DNA from: Caldilineaceae bacterium
Lineage (GTDB): Bacteria; Chloroflexota; Anaerolineae; Caldilineales; Caldilineaceae
NCBI GenBank assembly: GCA_019637645.1
Contig: JAHBVH010000030.1
Span: forward strand, 1-64,000
DNA length: 64,000 nucleotides
Direction: 5' to 3'
The translations under genes and the position numbers were made by a program. The first letter of the stretch is position 1. The number at the start of each line of letters is the position of its first letter. A model generated the notes under the pieces. It was not told where the DNA came from. It did no database searches and saw only the letters and a list, made by a program, of their open reading frames with translations. This document shows, in pieces, positions 18,275-25,698 of this stretch.

Positions 18275-19453
18275 ATGGCCCGTATTCTCTTTGTTGCACC
18301 CTTTGGCCTCGGCCAGAAAACGACCGTTTGGGCGCGGACCTTGCCTTTGGCACGCTATTTGGCCGCGCATGGGCATCAAGTAACCATCCTCATTCCCCCG
18401 TGGGATACACCCAAGGATGCGGGCAAACGTTGGACGGACCAAGGCGTGCAAGTGCATAATGTCGCGCTGCTGGGCGGGATTCCGGCGACGGTCACGCGCC
18501 TTGTGTGTCAGATTAACGCCCTCTCACCGCAGCTTGTGCATATTGTTAAGCCGCGCGCCCATGCCGGGCTGGTACAGTGGCTCCTGTGGCAGCGACGGCG
18601 TGTCCAGCCGGCGGGCCCGCGGCTTTTGCTAGATGTCGATGATTGGGAACAGGCGTGGGCAGAGATCAATCCCTATCCACCGTTGGTGGCGCGTTTTTTG
18701 GCCTGGCAAGAAGAGTGGGGATTGCGCCATGCTGATGGGATTACGGCGGCCAGCCATTGGTTGATGGCCCAAGCCCAGCGCTATGCTCCGACGATGCCCC
18801 TTTGTTACTTGCCGAATGGCGTTGCGGCCCCTAGTGAGCCCATCGGGCCAAGTACTATGGACGCTTCTCCAACCGCAACAACTATGGGCGGTGAGCAAAT
18901 CCTCTTTTTCAGCCGCTATGTGGAAGTGACGCCAACTTGGTTGGCCGACTTTTGGTCGGCGTTGGTGCAACTACGCCCAACAGCTCAGCTAACCATCTTT
19001 GGTGATCCATTGGAACCAAGCCGGTTGCCGCTCTTTCAACGGGTGATGGCGAGCTATGGCCCCGCCGCGGCCCAGCAAGTGACTTGGCTGGCCTATGACG
19101 CCACGCGTACACAGGCGCTCTATGCCCAAAGCAGCTGTGTGATCTTTCCTGCGCAACAAACGCCGCTGCATGAGGCCAAATGTAGCGTGAGGCTGGCAAC
19201 GACCCTGCTGCATGGCGCGCCGGTGGTTGCCAGTGCTGTGGGGGAACAAGCTTATTATGGGGCCGCGGGAGCCGCCGCGTTGGTGTCCCCCAACGCTACC
19301 CCTGGCGAATTTGCCGCAGCAGTCGCGCAACTCTTGGCCGATCCAACGCGCCAAGCCAATCTACGCCAACAAGGCCGTCAGCGCTTATTGACCACCTACA
19401 ACTGGGAGACGCTAGGCCGTCGGCTTGATGAATTTTATCAGCAATTTTTATAA
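18275..19453 (+). CDS. Glycosyltransferase, GT-B fold (GT4-like)
   Basis: 392 residues with two Rossmann-like halves. N-terminal MARILFVAPFGLGQKTTVW and LARYLAAHGHQVTILIP; C-terminal half with LFFSRYVEVTP, TIFGDPLEPS, a sugar-nucleotide region around PLHEAKCSVRLATTLLHG followed by PVVASAVG, and the tail YNWETLGRRLDEFYQQ. Should transfer a sugar from a nucleotide or lipid donor to a glycan or lipid at the inner membrane. No ribosome site is visible before ATG 18275. Terminated by the hairpin at 19469-19515. Confidence 0.85.
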   Translation: MARILFVAPFGLGQKTTVWARTLPLARYLAAHGHQVTILIPPWDTPKDAGKRWTDQGVQVHNVALLGGIPATVTRLVCQINALSPQLVHIVKPRAHAGLVQWLLWQRRRVQPAGPRLLLDVDDWEQAWAEINPYPPLVARFLAWQEEWGLRHADGITAASHWLMAQAQRYAPTMPLCYLPNGVAAPSEPIGPSTMDASPTATTMGGEQILFFSRYVEVTPTWLADFWSALVQLRPTAQLTIFGDPLEPSRLPLFQRVMASYGPAAAQQVTWLAYDATRTQALYAQSSCVIFPAQQTPLHEAKCSVRLATTLLHGAPVVASAVGEQAYYGAAGAAALVSPNATPGEFAAAVAQLLADPTRQANLRQQGRQRLLTTYNWETLGRRLDEFYQQFL

Positions 19454-19468
19454 ATTAGGACGCGGATA

Positions 19469-19515
19469 GACGCGGCGGGACGCGGATTTACAGCAAATCC
19501 GCGTCCCGCCGCGTC
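19469..19515. terminator. 21-bp hairpin between convergent genes
   Basis: Perfect stem 19469-19489/19495-19515 with loop ACAGC, built on GACGCGG repeats. Lies between the glycosyltransferase and tRNA methyltransferase stops. Similar CGCGGAT/CGCGTCC words recur at 43786-43830, so it may also belong to a dispersed repeat family. Confidence 0.75.
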
Positions 19516-19538
19516 CTGATCTTTTCTGCTCGCGCTGG

Positions 19539-20516
19539 TTACCCCGGTAGTGGCAGGCGAGGATATTTGCGGCCATCGGGGTTGCCTTCGGCTTGGCGGC
19601 GTTCGGCTTCGGCGGCCACCTCGGCTTCGAACTGCTTGCGCGCGCGGTAGCGTTGGCGTTCTTTGGCATGCCACAAGGTAGCATCAATTGTTTTGGCAAG
19701 CGGGCGGGCAAAGATTAAATAGCCCGTATGCGCCGCCATGGTATCGTAGGGGCGGAGGCGATCCGGTACGGGCTTGTAGCTGCGCAACAAAATTTCATCG
19801 ACGCCGATATCCATAAAATGTTCGCGCTCGAGCGCGTAGATCAGCTCGCTGACTTGATTGGTGGTGGGCAAGAGGCTGGCAAAGAAACCACCGGGGCGCA
19901 AAGAAGCCCGCACTTGTTCTAGAAAACGCCATGGCTCCCGCAGATCCAAAACCAGGGCATCGACCTCTTTTTGTTGAAAGCCCTCTTCGACTGTCCCATG
20001 AAAATTTTGGACATAGGGACGTAAACCGACCCGTTCTAAATTGCGTTGGGCGAGTTGATAGTTGTCCACCCGCGATTCATAGGTGTAGACTACGCCGGTG
20101 GGGGCAACTGCCCACGCGAGGGCGACCGTCAACCCGCCGCTGCCTGTCCCGGCTTCGATCACCCGACAACCGGCCCGCAGACTGAGACGGTGGACCAAAT
20201 AGGCGGCATCTTTGGGATAGATGATCTGGGTGCCCCGGCGCAGATGGGTCATCAAATCGCCTAGTCCCGGCACGAGCAGCAGGGCCGACTGCCCCAACTG
20301 GCTGCGTACTTCATCACCCCAAGGGCGGCCAATCAGCTCGTCATGGAGATAGATGCCCTGGTGGGTGTGCAACTGCTGATTGGGTTGTAATGTAATCAGG
20401 TAGCGCTTTTCATCGGAAGTTACCAAGAGCGCCAAATCGCTAATGGCACTGTGCGTGGTATGGGGCCGAAACCAACTGGATGCTGCCGGTTCTACTGGTT
20501 GTGTATACTCTGTCAA
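19539..20516 (-). CDS. trmI: tRNA (adenine-58-N1)-methyltransferase (TrmI family)
   Basis: 325 residues. N-terminal beta domain, then SAM-dependent Rossmann fold: IIYPKDAAYLVHRLSLRAG leads to the SAM motif VIEAGTGSGGLTVALAWAV; YTYESR is motif II; ALVLDLREPW is the catalytic-region motif of TrmI/Trm61. Methylates A58 in the T-loop of tRNA, using S-adenosylmethionine. The C-terminus has an Arg/Glu-rich extension. Start is TTG at 20516, about 50 bases after a good -10; earlier starts are not available in frame. Divergent from the RNA candidate at 20641. Confidence 0.9.
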   Translation of the reverse strand: MTEYTQPVEPAASSWFRPHTTHSAISDLALLVTSDEKRYLITLQPNQQLHTHQGIYLHDELIGRPWGDEVRSQLGQSALLLVPGLGDLMTHLRRGTQIIYPKDAAYLVHRLSLRAGCRVIEAGTGSGGLTVALAWAVAPTGVVYTYESRVDNYQLAQRNLERVGLRPYVQNFHGTVEEGFQQKEVDALVLDLREPWRFLEQVRASLRPGGFFASLLPTTNQVSELIYALEREHFMDIGVDEILLRSYKPVPDRLRPYDTMAAHTGYLIFARPLAKTIDATLWHAKERQRYRARKQFEAEVAAEAERRQAEGNPDGRKYPRLPLPG

Positions 20517-20568
20517 AGTTGTCTTCGCAATCGTTTCAAAATCAGCCTTTGCCTAACGGAAGATGTAC

Positions 20569-20574
20569 ATTATA
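20569..20574 (-). promoter_or_regulatory. -10 element for the tRNA methyltransferase gene
   Basis: TATAAT on the minus strand, about 50 bases upstream of the TTG start. No good -35 seen. Confidence 0.5.
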
Positions 20575-20605
20575 CCGGTTTTACTAGGGAAAGGAAATTT
20601 TGGGG

Positions 20606-20634
20606 TTGACACAAGGCATAAGCCCGTGTAGAAT
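20606..20634 (+). promoter_or_regulatory. Consensus sigma-70-type promoter
   Basis: TTGACA (20606-20611), 17-bp spacer, TAGAAT (20629-20634). One of the best promoter matches in the window. It drives the structured RNA candidate that follows and perhaps the lipoprotein gene at 21012. Confidence 0.75.
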
Positions 20635-20640
20635 GCGCTT

Positions 20641-20766
20641 ACAAAGAATGGCTGCTACCTCGTGCACCGACAGCCAACCACGACTAACGGTTCTAATATT
20701 GACCCTTGACCACAAGGGAACGAGCACGGATAAACCGACACCCATGTTGGGTGCGGCTGTTTCTCC
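20641..20766 (+). ncRNA. Candidate structured RNA or attenuator leader
   Basis: Begins just after the promoter. CGTGC (20661-20665) pairs with GCACG (20724-20728), enclosing CCCTT/AAGGG (20703-20707/20714-20718) and an AACC/GGTT pair. It ends with a terminator-like stem, CCG-A-CACCCA/TGGGTG-CGG (20735-20756, loop TGT) followed by CTGTTTCT. Length about 125 nt. Not recognised as a known riboswitch or 6S-type RNA. It may be a free small RNA or a conditional terminator for the lipoprotein gene 245 bases further on. Confidence 0.5.
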
Positions 20767-20933
20767 ACCCTTTATCGACAGCGCTTCACCAGCACGGTAT
20801 CCAACAAAGTACCCGCGCCTTGCTGGGCAGCTTTCGCCAAAGCTTCTCTGCCAAGTTTACTCTACCTTAGTTGTACTATACATTATTTTATGGGTTTACG
20901 ATATTTTACGGGTTTACTACATATGTATAGCAC

Positions 20934-20964
20934 CGTGGCTAATGTCATCAAGTAAGTAGCCACG
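20934..20964. promoter_or_regulatory. Small inverted repeat before lipoprotein gene
   Basis: CGTGGCTA (20934-20941) and TAGCCACG (20957-20964), 15-base spacer, about 50 bases upstream of the start codon. Possible operator or leader hairpin. The stretch 20767-20933 is AT-rich with a GGGTTTAC direct repeat and no gene. Confidence 0.4.
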
Positions 20965-21011
20965 CCTGAATTTATGGAAAGCAATTAACCAATGGAATGG
21001 AGGAGGATTTC

Positions 21012-21989
21012 ATGCGCATGAAACAAATAGCACTTTGGCTATCATGCCTATCCCTGGGCATCCTCGTATTGGCTGGGTGCGCGCCCCGAGCAGGGGAAGG
21101 TGCGACTGCCAGTGCGGCGAGCGGCCAGGATCTATTGATCGATCTACCAGCGCTGGTGATCGACTTTGCCGCTGATGGAAAAGCTACCTTGGCTGGCGTA
21201 CCGTTGCGCGAACTGAGCCCTGATTTGGCTTCGCTCGATACGCTCATCGGGCCAGATACCATTGGCACTTTCACTGAAAACGGGATTCAACATCTCCAAA
21301 TTTCCCTAACCCCCACTGGGCTGGATCTGCTGGTCAATGGGCAAGCGCTTCCGTCTGTTGGCTGGGATGGCGAGAGTTTGGCAAGTGCTCAACAACTGCT
21401 CGGGTTGCTCGGTGATGATGGGCTGGCCTTGGTGGAGCGTATCCTACCCCAGATTGCCAACCTCGGTGTCGGTGTAACCTTGCGCTTCCCGCCGAGCCAA
21501 GGCGCGGAACTTATTCCTTTGACGGTTGTGGCGGAAGGCACGGCGGCTGAAAGCGCTGCCCAAGCGCAGGCTGCCTACCTCGCCGAGGCGGGATCTCCAG
21601 CCAAAATTAACCTGCCGATCACCTATGCAAGCGATGGTAGCTTTCGCATCGGTAGCCTCACGGCCGAACAGTTGACGCTCTTAGTGGGTGCGCCCATTGA
21701 AAGCTTGACCTTGACCGCTGAGGACATCACCCGTTACACCGAACTGGGGCTCCAAACAATCACCTTGGCGACCAATGCCGACGGCGTTGCGCTTACGTTG
21801 AATGGTCAACCATTGCCTCATCTTAGCTGGGGCGATGGCAAGCTGGCCTATGGGCTCAACTTGGCGCTCCAAAGTGGCTTGATCGGCGGCGGTGACGGTG
21901 ATAGCACAGCCCTAGGGGCCTTGGTAGAAAAGTTGCTGCCCATGATTCAGACCTCTGAGATCAACGTCCAGATCACCTTCCCACAATAA
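21012..21989 (+). CDS. Lipoprotein with two tandem homologous domains
   Basis: Start ATG 21012 follows GGAGGAGGATTTC. Type II signal peptide with lipobox LAGC; mature protein anchored outside the membrane. Two related domains of about 130 residues: residues about 45-165 (VIDFAADGKATLAGVPL, GLDLLVNGQALPSVGWDG, RILPQIANLGVGVTLRFP) and about 190-325 (TYASDGSFRIGSLT, GVALTLNGQPLPHLSWGDG, KLLPMIQTSEINVQITFP). No known family recognised. The repeat suggests an internal duplication of a binding or scaffold fold. Preceded by an RNA candidate and inverted repeat. Confidence 0.75.
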   Translation: MRMKQIALWLSCLSLGILVLAGCAPRAGEGATASAASGQDLLIDLPALVIDFAADGKATLAGVPLRELSPDLASLDTLIGPDTIGTFTENGIQHLQISLTPTGLDLLVNGQALPSVGWDGESLASAQQLLGLLGDDGLALVERILPQIANLGVGVTLRFPPSQGAELIPLTVVAEGTAAESAAQAQAAYLAEAGSPAKINLPITYASDGSFRIGSLTAEQLTLLVGAPIESLTLTAEDITRYTELGLQTITLATNADGVALTLNGQPLPHLSWGDGKLAYGLNLALQSGLIGGGDGDSTALGALVEKLLPMIQTSEINVQITFPQ

Positions 21990-22058
21990 GGCGTACCCAC
22001 GCTGTCCGCCTTTCTCGCTCGGTACGCATGTCATCGCTCGGATTTATGTAGGAGCAGC

Positions 22059-22085
22059 GCTGTCCGGCTTTGAAAACCGGACAGC
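22059..22085. terminator. Hairpin after lipoprotein gene
   Basis: GCTGTCCGG/CCGGACAGC 9-bp stem (22059-22067/22077-22085), 70 bases after the stop, with TGTTTTAA following. Plausible terminator. Confidence 0.5.
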
Positions 22086-22157
22086 CTCTCCTGTTTTAAC
22101 GCACTGTGGCGAATTGGTTTGGTTGGCATGGTTCATGCATGATAAGATATAAATAAA

Positions 22158-22190
22158 CAGGCGAGGCACGCTTTCATCGTGCCTCGCCTG
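22158..22190. terminator. Bidirectional hairpin terminator
   Basis: CAGGCGAGGCACG and its complement (22158-22170/22178-22190, loop CTTTCAT), flanked by AATAAA and TCTTTA. Serves the converging lipoprotein (+) and 222-residue protein (-). Confidence 0.8.
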
Positions 22191-22219
22191 TCTTTACTCA
22201 GGGGCTGACGCGGTCTCTT

Positions 22220-22888
22220 TTATTGTTTACGCGCGGCGCGGCCAAGCGCGCGAATTGTGGTGATGAGCGCGGGAATTTCGTCCAGATCAAGCCCTGCTGT
22301 GCGCACGACAATCTCGATTTCTGGGTGCGCATCGGCTTGGACGGCCACCTTGGCGAGCTGCGGACCAAAGCGGGTTTGGAGATCGGTGAAGGCGTGGACA
22401 ATGGCGCTGGTATTGACACCGCGTGTCGCATATTCATAGGGCATAAAGTCCATGCGGCGTTGGACCCACAAATCGGGGTTGCGGGCGCGGCTCAGCGCCC
22501 GGGCGGGCACCCGGCCACGGATCCAAAGCAATTCGGCCTGTGGGCGCTCGGCAAGCTGACCTTGGATCACCAACCGCGCTTGTTGATTGGCCCACCGGCG
22601 CAGCACCCATTCAATGGGGTTGGGCGTAGTGTGATAGGCAACGCTCAGCCGCCAGAATGGTTCGGGCGGCGGCTGCAACTGGACAAAGAAGCCGCGCGGT
22701 TGTGGGGAACGGGTAAAGCTCAACTGGCCGCGGCCGCTTTCACCGAGCTTGCTGCTAATGGCTAGCCCCTGCTGACGGTAGTAGATGGCGGCCAGCAACC
22801 AAAGGAATAGCAGCAACAGCCCGACGGTTAGCGCGCCTAACAACCAGCTATCATACGTTGCCTGCCCAAAGAGTGATTCAATCAGCAT
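22220..22888 (-). CDS. Single-pass membrane protein of unknown function
   Basis: 222 residues: one strong N-terminal membrane helix (about residues 15-37, LLGALTVGLLLLFLWLLAAIY) and a soluble part of about 180 residues with Pro-rich ARNPDLWVQRRMDFMPYEYATRG and a C-terminal IEIVVRTAGLDLDEIP. No family recognised. Its start is only 11 bp from the divergent ybaK start, so the two promoters must overlap or one gene must be transcribed from within the other. Confidence 0.65.
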   Translation of the reverse strand: MLIESLFGQATYDSWLLGALTVGLLLLFLWLLAAIYYRQQGLAISSKLGESGRGQLSFTRSPQPRGFFVQLQPPPEPFWRLSVAYHTTPNPIEWVLRRWANQQARLVIQGQLAERPQAELLWIRGRVPARALSRARNPDLWVQRRMDFMPYEYATRGVNTSAIVHAFTDLQTRFGPQLAKVAVQADAHPEIEIVVRTAGLDLDEIPALITTIRALGRAARKQ

Positions 22889-22899
22889 AGAGGTTCACG

Positions 22900-23385
22900 A
22901 TGGATTTCAAAAATAATGTAACCCGCTTTTTAGATAGCAAACACATCGCCTATCAGGTTTTTACCTATGATTATAACGCCGGCATTCAATCGGCAGTGGA
23001 GGTGGCTAGCGCCATTGGTCTGCCGCCGCAACAGGTCTTCAAAACCCTCGTTACCCTGGCTGATGATCCCAAACGCAAACCGATGTTGGTCGTCGTCCCA
23101 GGCCCCGAAACCCTTGACCTAAAGATCTTTGCCAAAGCCACTAACCAAAAAAAGGTCAAGATGGCGGCCCATGAGCAAGCCGAAAGCCTCACGGGCCTAC
23201 AAACTGGTGGGATCAGCCCGCTTGCTTTGATCAACAAAGGGTTTGACACCTATCTCGACGACCGCGCCCTTCCCTATGCTACCATTGCTATCAGCGCGGG
23301 CCAACGGGGTGCCAATCTGCTTGTCCCCGTCAAAGATCTCATCAAACTCACCCGCGCCCGTCTTGTGCGCCTAGTCGAAGGATAG
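22900..23385 (+). CDS. ybaK: Cys-tRNA(Pro) deacylase, YbaK/EbsC type
   Basis: 161 residues, full length for the family. Trans-editing protein that hydrolyses Cys mischarged on tRNA-Pro. FKTLVTL carries the conserved Lys; GGISPLALINK and LPYATIAISAGQRGANLLV match the family's GG and ISAG segments. Divergent from the 222-residue membrane gene. Confidence 0.93.
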   Translation: MDFKNNVTRFLDSKHIAYQVFTYDYNAGIQSAVEVASAIGLPPQQVFKTLVTLADDPKRKPMLVVVPGPETLDLKIFAKATNQKKVKMAAHEQAESLTGLQTGGISPLALINKGFDTYLDDRALPYATIAISAGQRGANLLVPVKDLIKLTRARLVRLVEG

Positions 23386-23416
23386 AGACTGGAGACTTTT
23401 GCACTGTCTCACTGTC

Positions 23417-24553
23417 TCACACCTCGATCAAATCCCGCCGTAATTCCACCCCAAGCCCTGGCCCCTGCGGAACCGCGACAAACCCTTCGGCATCGACGAT
23501 GGGGGGATTGGCCAGGATCGAGAAGCCATGTTCGTATTCGCCAAAGGGCGGGTCGTGGAGCATTTCGAGATAGGGTGAATGATGCCAGGAGGCGACAAGG
23601 TGTAGATGGGCAATGGTACCCAAGTTGCGCCCACCATGGTGTGGCACGACCAATTTATGAAAAGCTTCGCCCAAGACACCGATTTTGCGCAAGGTCGTAA
23701 TCCCTTCACAGACCATGCTTTCGGGCTGCAAGACATCGTAGACATCTTCCTGCACCATCTGGACAAATTCATGGAAGCCACGATTGTTTTCGCCACCGGC
23801 AATGGGCATGGCGACCGCCGCATTTAATTTTGCCAGCTCTTTAAAGGCAAAACGCGGCAGCGGTTCTTCAAACCAATAGACGCCTAACCGATCCAAGGCC
23901 ATTGCGGTCTCCAACGCCCGTCGATAATCCCAGCGGATGCCCGGTTGCCAAGTACCGCTGGACTGGGCCTGGTTGGCATCGACCATAATTTGGAGCCGAT
24001 CCCCCACCGCGGCACGCACGGCCTCGACGGTACGAATGTCCTCTTGGAGCGTGGGATGGTGAATGCGCAACTTGATGGCCTGCCAGCCTTCATCGGCCAA
24101 GCGGACTGCCAACGCAGCCCGCTCTTCGGGGGTGGAAAGGCGCACCATGCTGGCATAGGCCGCCACTTTGTCCTTGCCACCGCCCCAAAGCTTGTAGAGG
24201 GGTTGTCCACAAGCCTTGCCGATAATATCCCAGAGCGCAATGTCAATGCCCGCCGCGCCGCGATAGGGTTGGCCCGCGGCATAGTAGCGCAAGGTCGCTA
24301 CATGTTGCTCTGTGTCAAAGGGGTCCTGACCGATGAGGTGGTTCTTGGCCGCGGCCAAAACTTCGGGGTGGACACCTGGGCCAATGCCACTGATGCCTTG
24401 GTCGGTAAAGACCTCTACCACGGTGCCGCCACCTTGGCTAAAGTGCATCTGTCCACCTAGATCCCAAGCGGGTTCCATCGATCCTACGGTACGAATGGTA
24501 CGCAGCCGGTGTAGCTGGATGTCCGTAATGCGAATGCGTGATTGGGTTGTCAC
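23417..24553 (-). CDS. Enolase-superfamily enzyme, mandelate racemase/muconate lactonizing type
   Basis: 378 residues from GTG 24553, preceded by CAGGAGGAAC. The frame continues upstream to 24817 only because the 16-bp repeats are open in it. N-terminal capping domain, then the TIM barrel with IKLRIH (base region), metal ligands Asp in VDANQ, Glu in FEEP and Glu in GGENN, and the HHGGRN segment. Likely a sugar-acid dehydratase or related lyase/epimerase; substrate unknown. Ends 31 bp from the ybaK stop (convergent). Confidence 0.88.
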   Translation of the reverse strand: MTTQSRIRITDIQLHRLRTIRTVGSMEPAWDLGGQMHFSQGGGTVVEVFTDQGISGIGPGVHPEVLAAAKNHLIGQDPFDTEQHVATLRYYAAGQPYRGAAGIDIALWDIIGKACGQPLYKLWGGGKDKVAAYASMVRLSTPEERAALAVRLADEGWQAIKLRIHHPTLQEDIRTVEAVRAAVGDRLQIMVDANQAQSSGTWQPGIRWDYRRALETAMALDRLGVYWFEEPLPRFAFKELAKLNAAVAMPIAGGENNRGFHEFVQMVQEDVYDVLQPESMVCEGITTLRKIGVLGEAFHKLVVPHHGGRNLGTIAHLHLVASWHHSPYLEMLHDPPFGEYEHGFSILANPPIVDAEGFVAVPQGPGLGVELRRDLIEV

Positions 24554-24754
24554 AGCCTTTGTTCCTCCTGGAAGTTGTTCAACTCGGGCGCGGTGTTGAG
24601 GTGTGTTTGCTGCCTTTTGTCGATGACTGTCATTGTACCTGGAGTAACGGAGCTGGCGCAACCTCTGGTCTATGATAGCTTGGCTTTGGGCATAGCCCGG
24701 TGCGAGCGCTACGTAATTGGATGATTTGTGCCCAACAAACCTTCCCATTTGTGC

Positions 24755-24826
24755 CATACTGTGGGCCAACCATACTGTGGGCCAACCATACTGTGGGCCA
24801 ACCATACTGTGGGCCAACCATACTGG
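24755..24826. repeat. 16-bp tandem repeat, 4.5 units
   Basis: CATACTGTGGGCCAAC is repeated four times exactly (24755-24818) and begins a fifth. Open in several frames but not convincingly coding. Head-to-tail without spacers, so not CRISPR; a variable-number repeat between two divergent genes. Confidence 0.9.
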
Positions 24827-24867
24827 GGAACAAATGATGAGAAGTTATGCACCAAGCTTGCTTTGTC

Positions 24868-24958
24868 ACCCTGGCGCTGACAAGTTTGGAAAACCTTGGC
24901 TCCCGTTGCCACCGTGGTTGCCACAACCGCCAACGCAAGCCGCCGTCAACGCCAGGGT
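24868..24958. repeat. Hairpin repeat element, copy B
   Basis: Arms ACCCTGGCGCTGAC (24868-24881) and GTCAACGCCAGGGT (24945-24958) pair with one mismatch. The interior shares GTTTGGAAAACCTTG and GTGGTTGCCACAACCGCCAA with copy A at 5003-5110, while the arms are unrelated in their outer parts. Sits just before the ABC ATPase start. Confidence 0.75.
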
Positions 24959-24981
24959 TGCGTAAAACAAGAGGATGGCAT

Positions 24982-25698
24982 TTGAATAGTGTAGAAGCGA
25001 TCAAGGTCAGCAAGATCTACCGCGTGGATGGTCAGACCATCCGGGTGCTCGATGATGTTTCCCTCACCATTAGTCGGGGCGAATTCGTGGTGATCATGGG
25101 GAGTAGTGGCAGTGGCAAGACAACCTTGCTAAGCTTGCTCTCTGGGCTGGACAATCCCAGCAGCGGCCAGATCTTTGTCGAAGCGCAAGAGATTACGCAC
25201 TGGCGTGAGGATCAGCTCGCCCCCTTGCGCAACGAAACCATCGGTTTTGTCTTTCAATCCTTTCATTTGGTGCCGTCGCTCTCCGCCCTCGAAAATGTGA
25301 TGTTTCCCGCTGAATTACGGGGCGATCCGCAAGCCCGGGCCAAGGCCGAAGCCATGTTGGCGCGCGTGGGGGTTGGTCACCGGAAAAATAATTTTCCGCA
25401 TCAACTATCGGGGGGCGAAAAACAGCGCGTTGCGATCTGCCGGGCCCTGATCAACCGCCCGCGCATTCTCTTTGCCGATGAGCCAACGGGCAACCTCGAC
25501 TCGAAAAATGGGGCCAGCATTTTGGATCTCCTCGTCGAATTGCATGCCGAGCAGCAGACCACTTTGGTGCTGGTGACCCATAGTCCCGAAGTCGCCGCAC
25601 GCGCGGATCGGATCATCCAGCTTCACGATGGTCGCCTCTATGATGGTCGCCTCACCTTGGCGGCTGCGCGACCAAGCCCAAGTGAGCATCGCGGATGA
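24982..25698 (+). CDS. ybbA: ABC transporter ATP-binding protein, YbbA/LolD/MacB-like
   Basis: 238 residues from TTG 24982, seven bases after GAGG. Walker A GSSGSGKTT, Q-loop FVFQSFHLVP, signature LSGGEKQR, Walker B ILFADEPTGNLD, H-loop VTHS. This class energises FtsX-fold permeases that extrude lipids, lipoproteins or peptides rather than importing. The stop overlaps the next start (ATGA), so it is translated with the permease gene. Gene symbol is by analogy to Escherichia coli ybbA-ybbP. Confidence 0.92.
   Translation: MNSVEAIKVSKIYRVDGQTIRVLDDVSLTISRGEFVVIMGSSGSGKTTLLSLLSGLDNPSSGQIFVEAQEITHWREDQLAPLRNETIGFVFQSFHLVPSLSALENVMFPAELRGDPQARAKAEAMLARVGVGHRKNNFPHQLSGGEKQRVAICRALINRPRILFADEPTGNLDSKNGASILDLLVELHAEQQTTLVLVTHSPEVAARADRIIQLHDGRLYDGRLTLAAARPSPSEHRG

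Noticed and set aside
20641..20766. 6S RNA or a known riboswitch
   Set aside because: Length and motifs do not fit 6S, TPP, cobalamin, SAM or fluoride classes as I know them.
24554..24817. N-terminal extension of the enolase-superfamily protein
   Set aside because: It translates the tandem repeats and lacks similarity to the family; a GTG with AGGAGG at 24553 fits the family start.
24755..24826. CRISPR-like array
   Set aside because: The 16-bp units are directly adjacent with no spacers and no cas genes are nearby.
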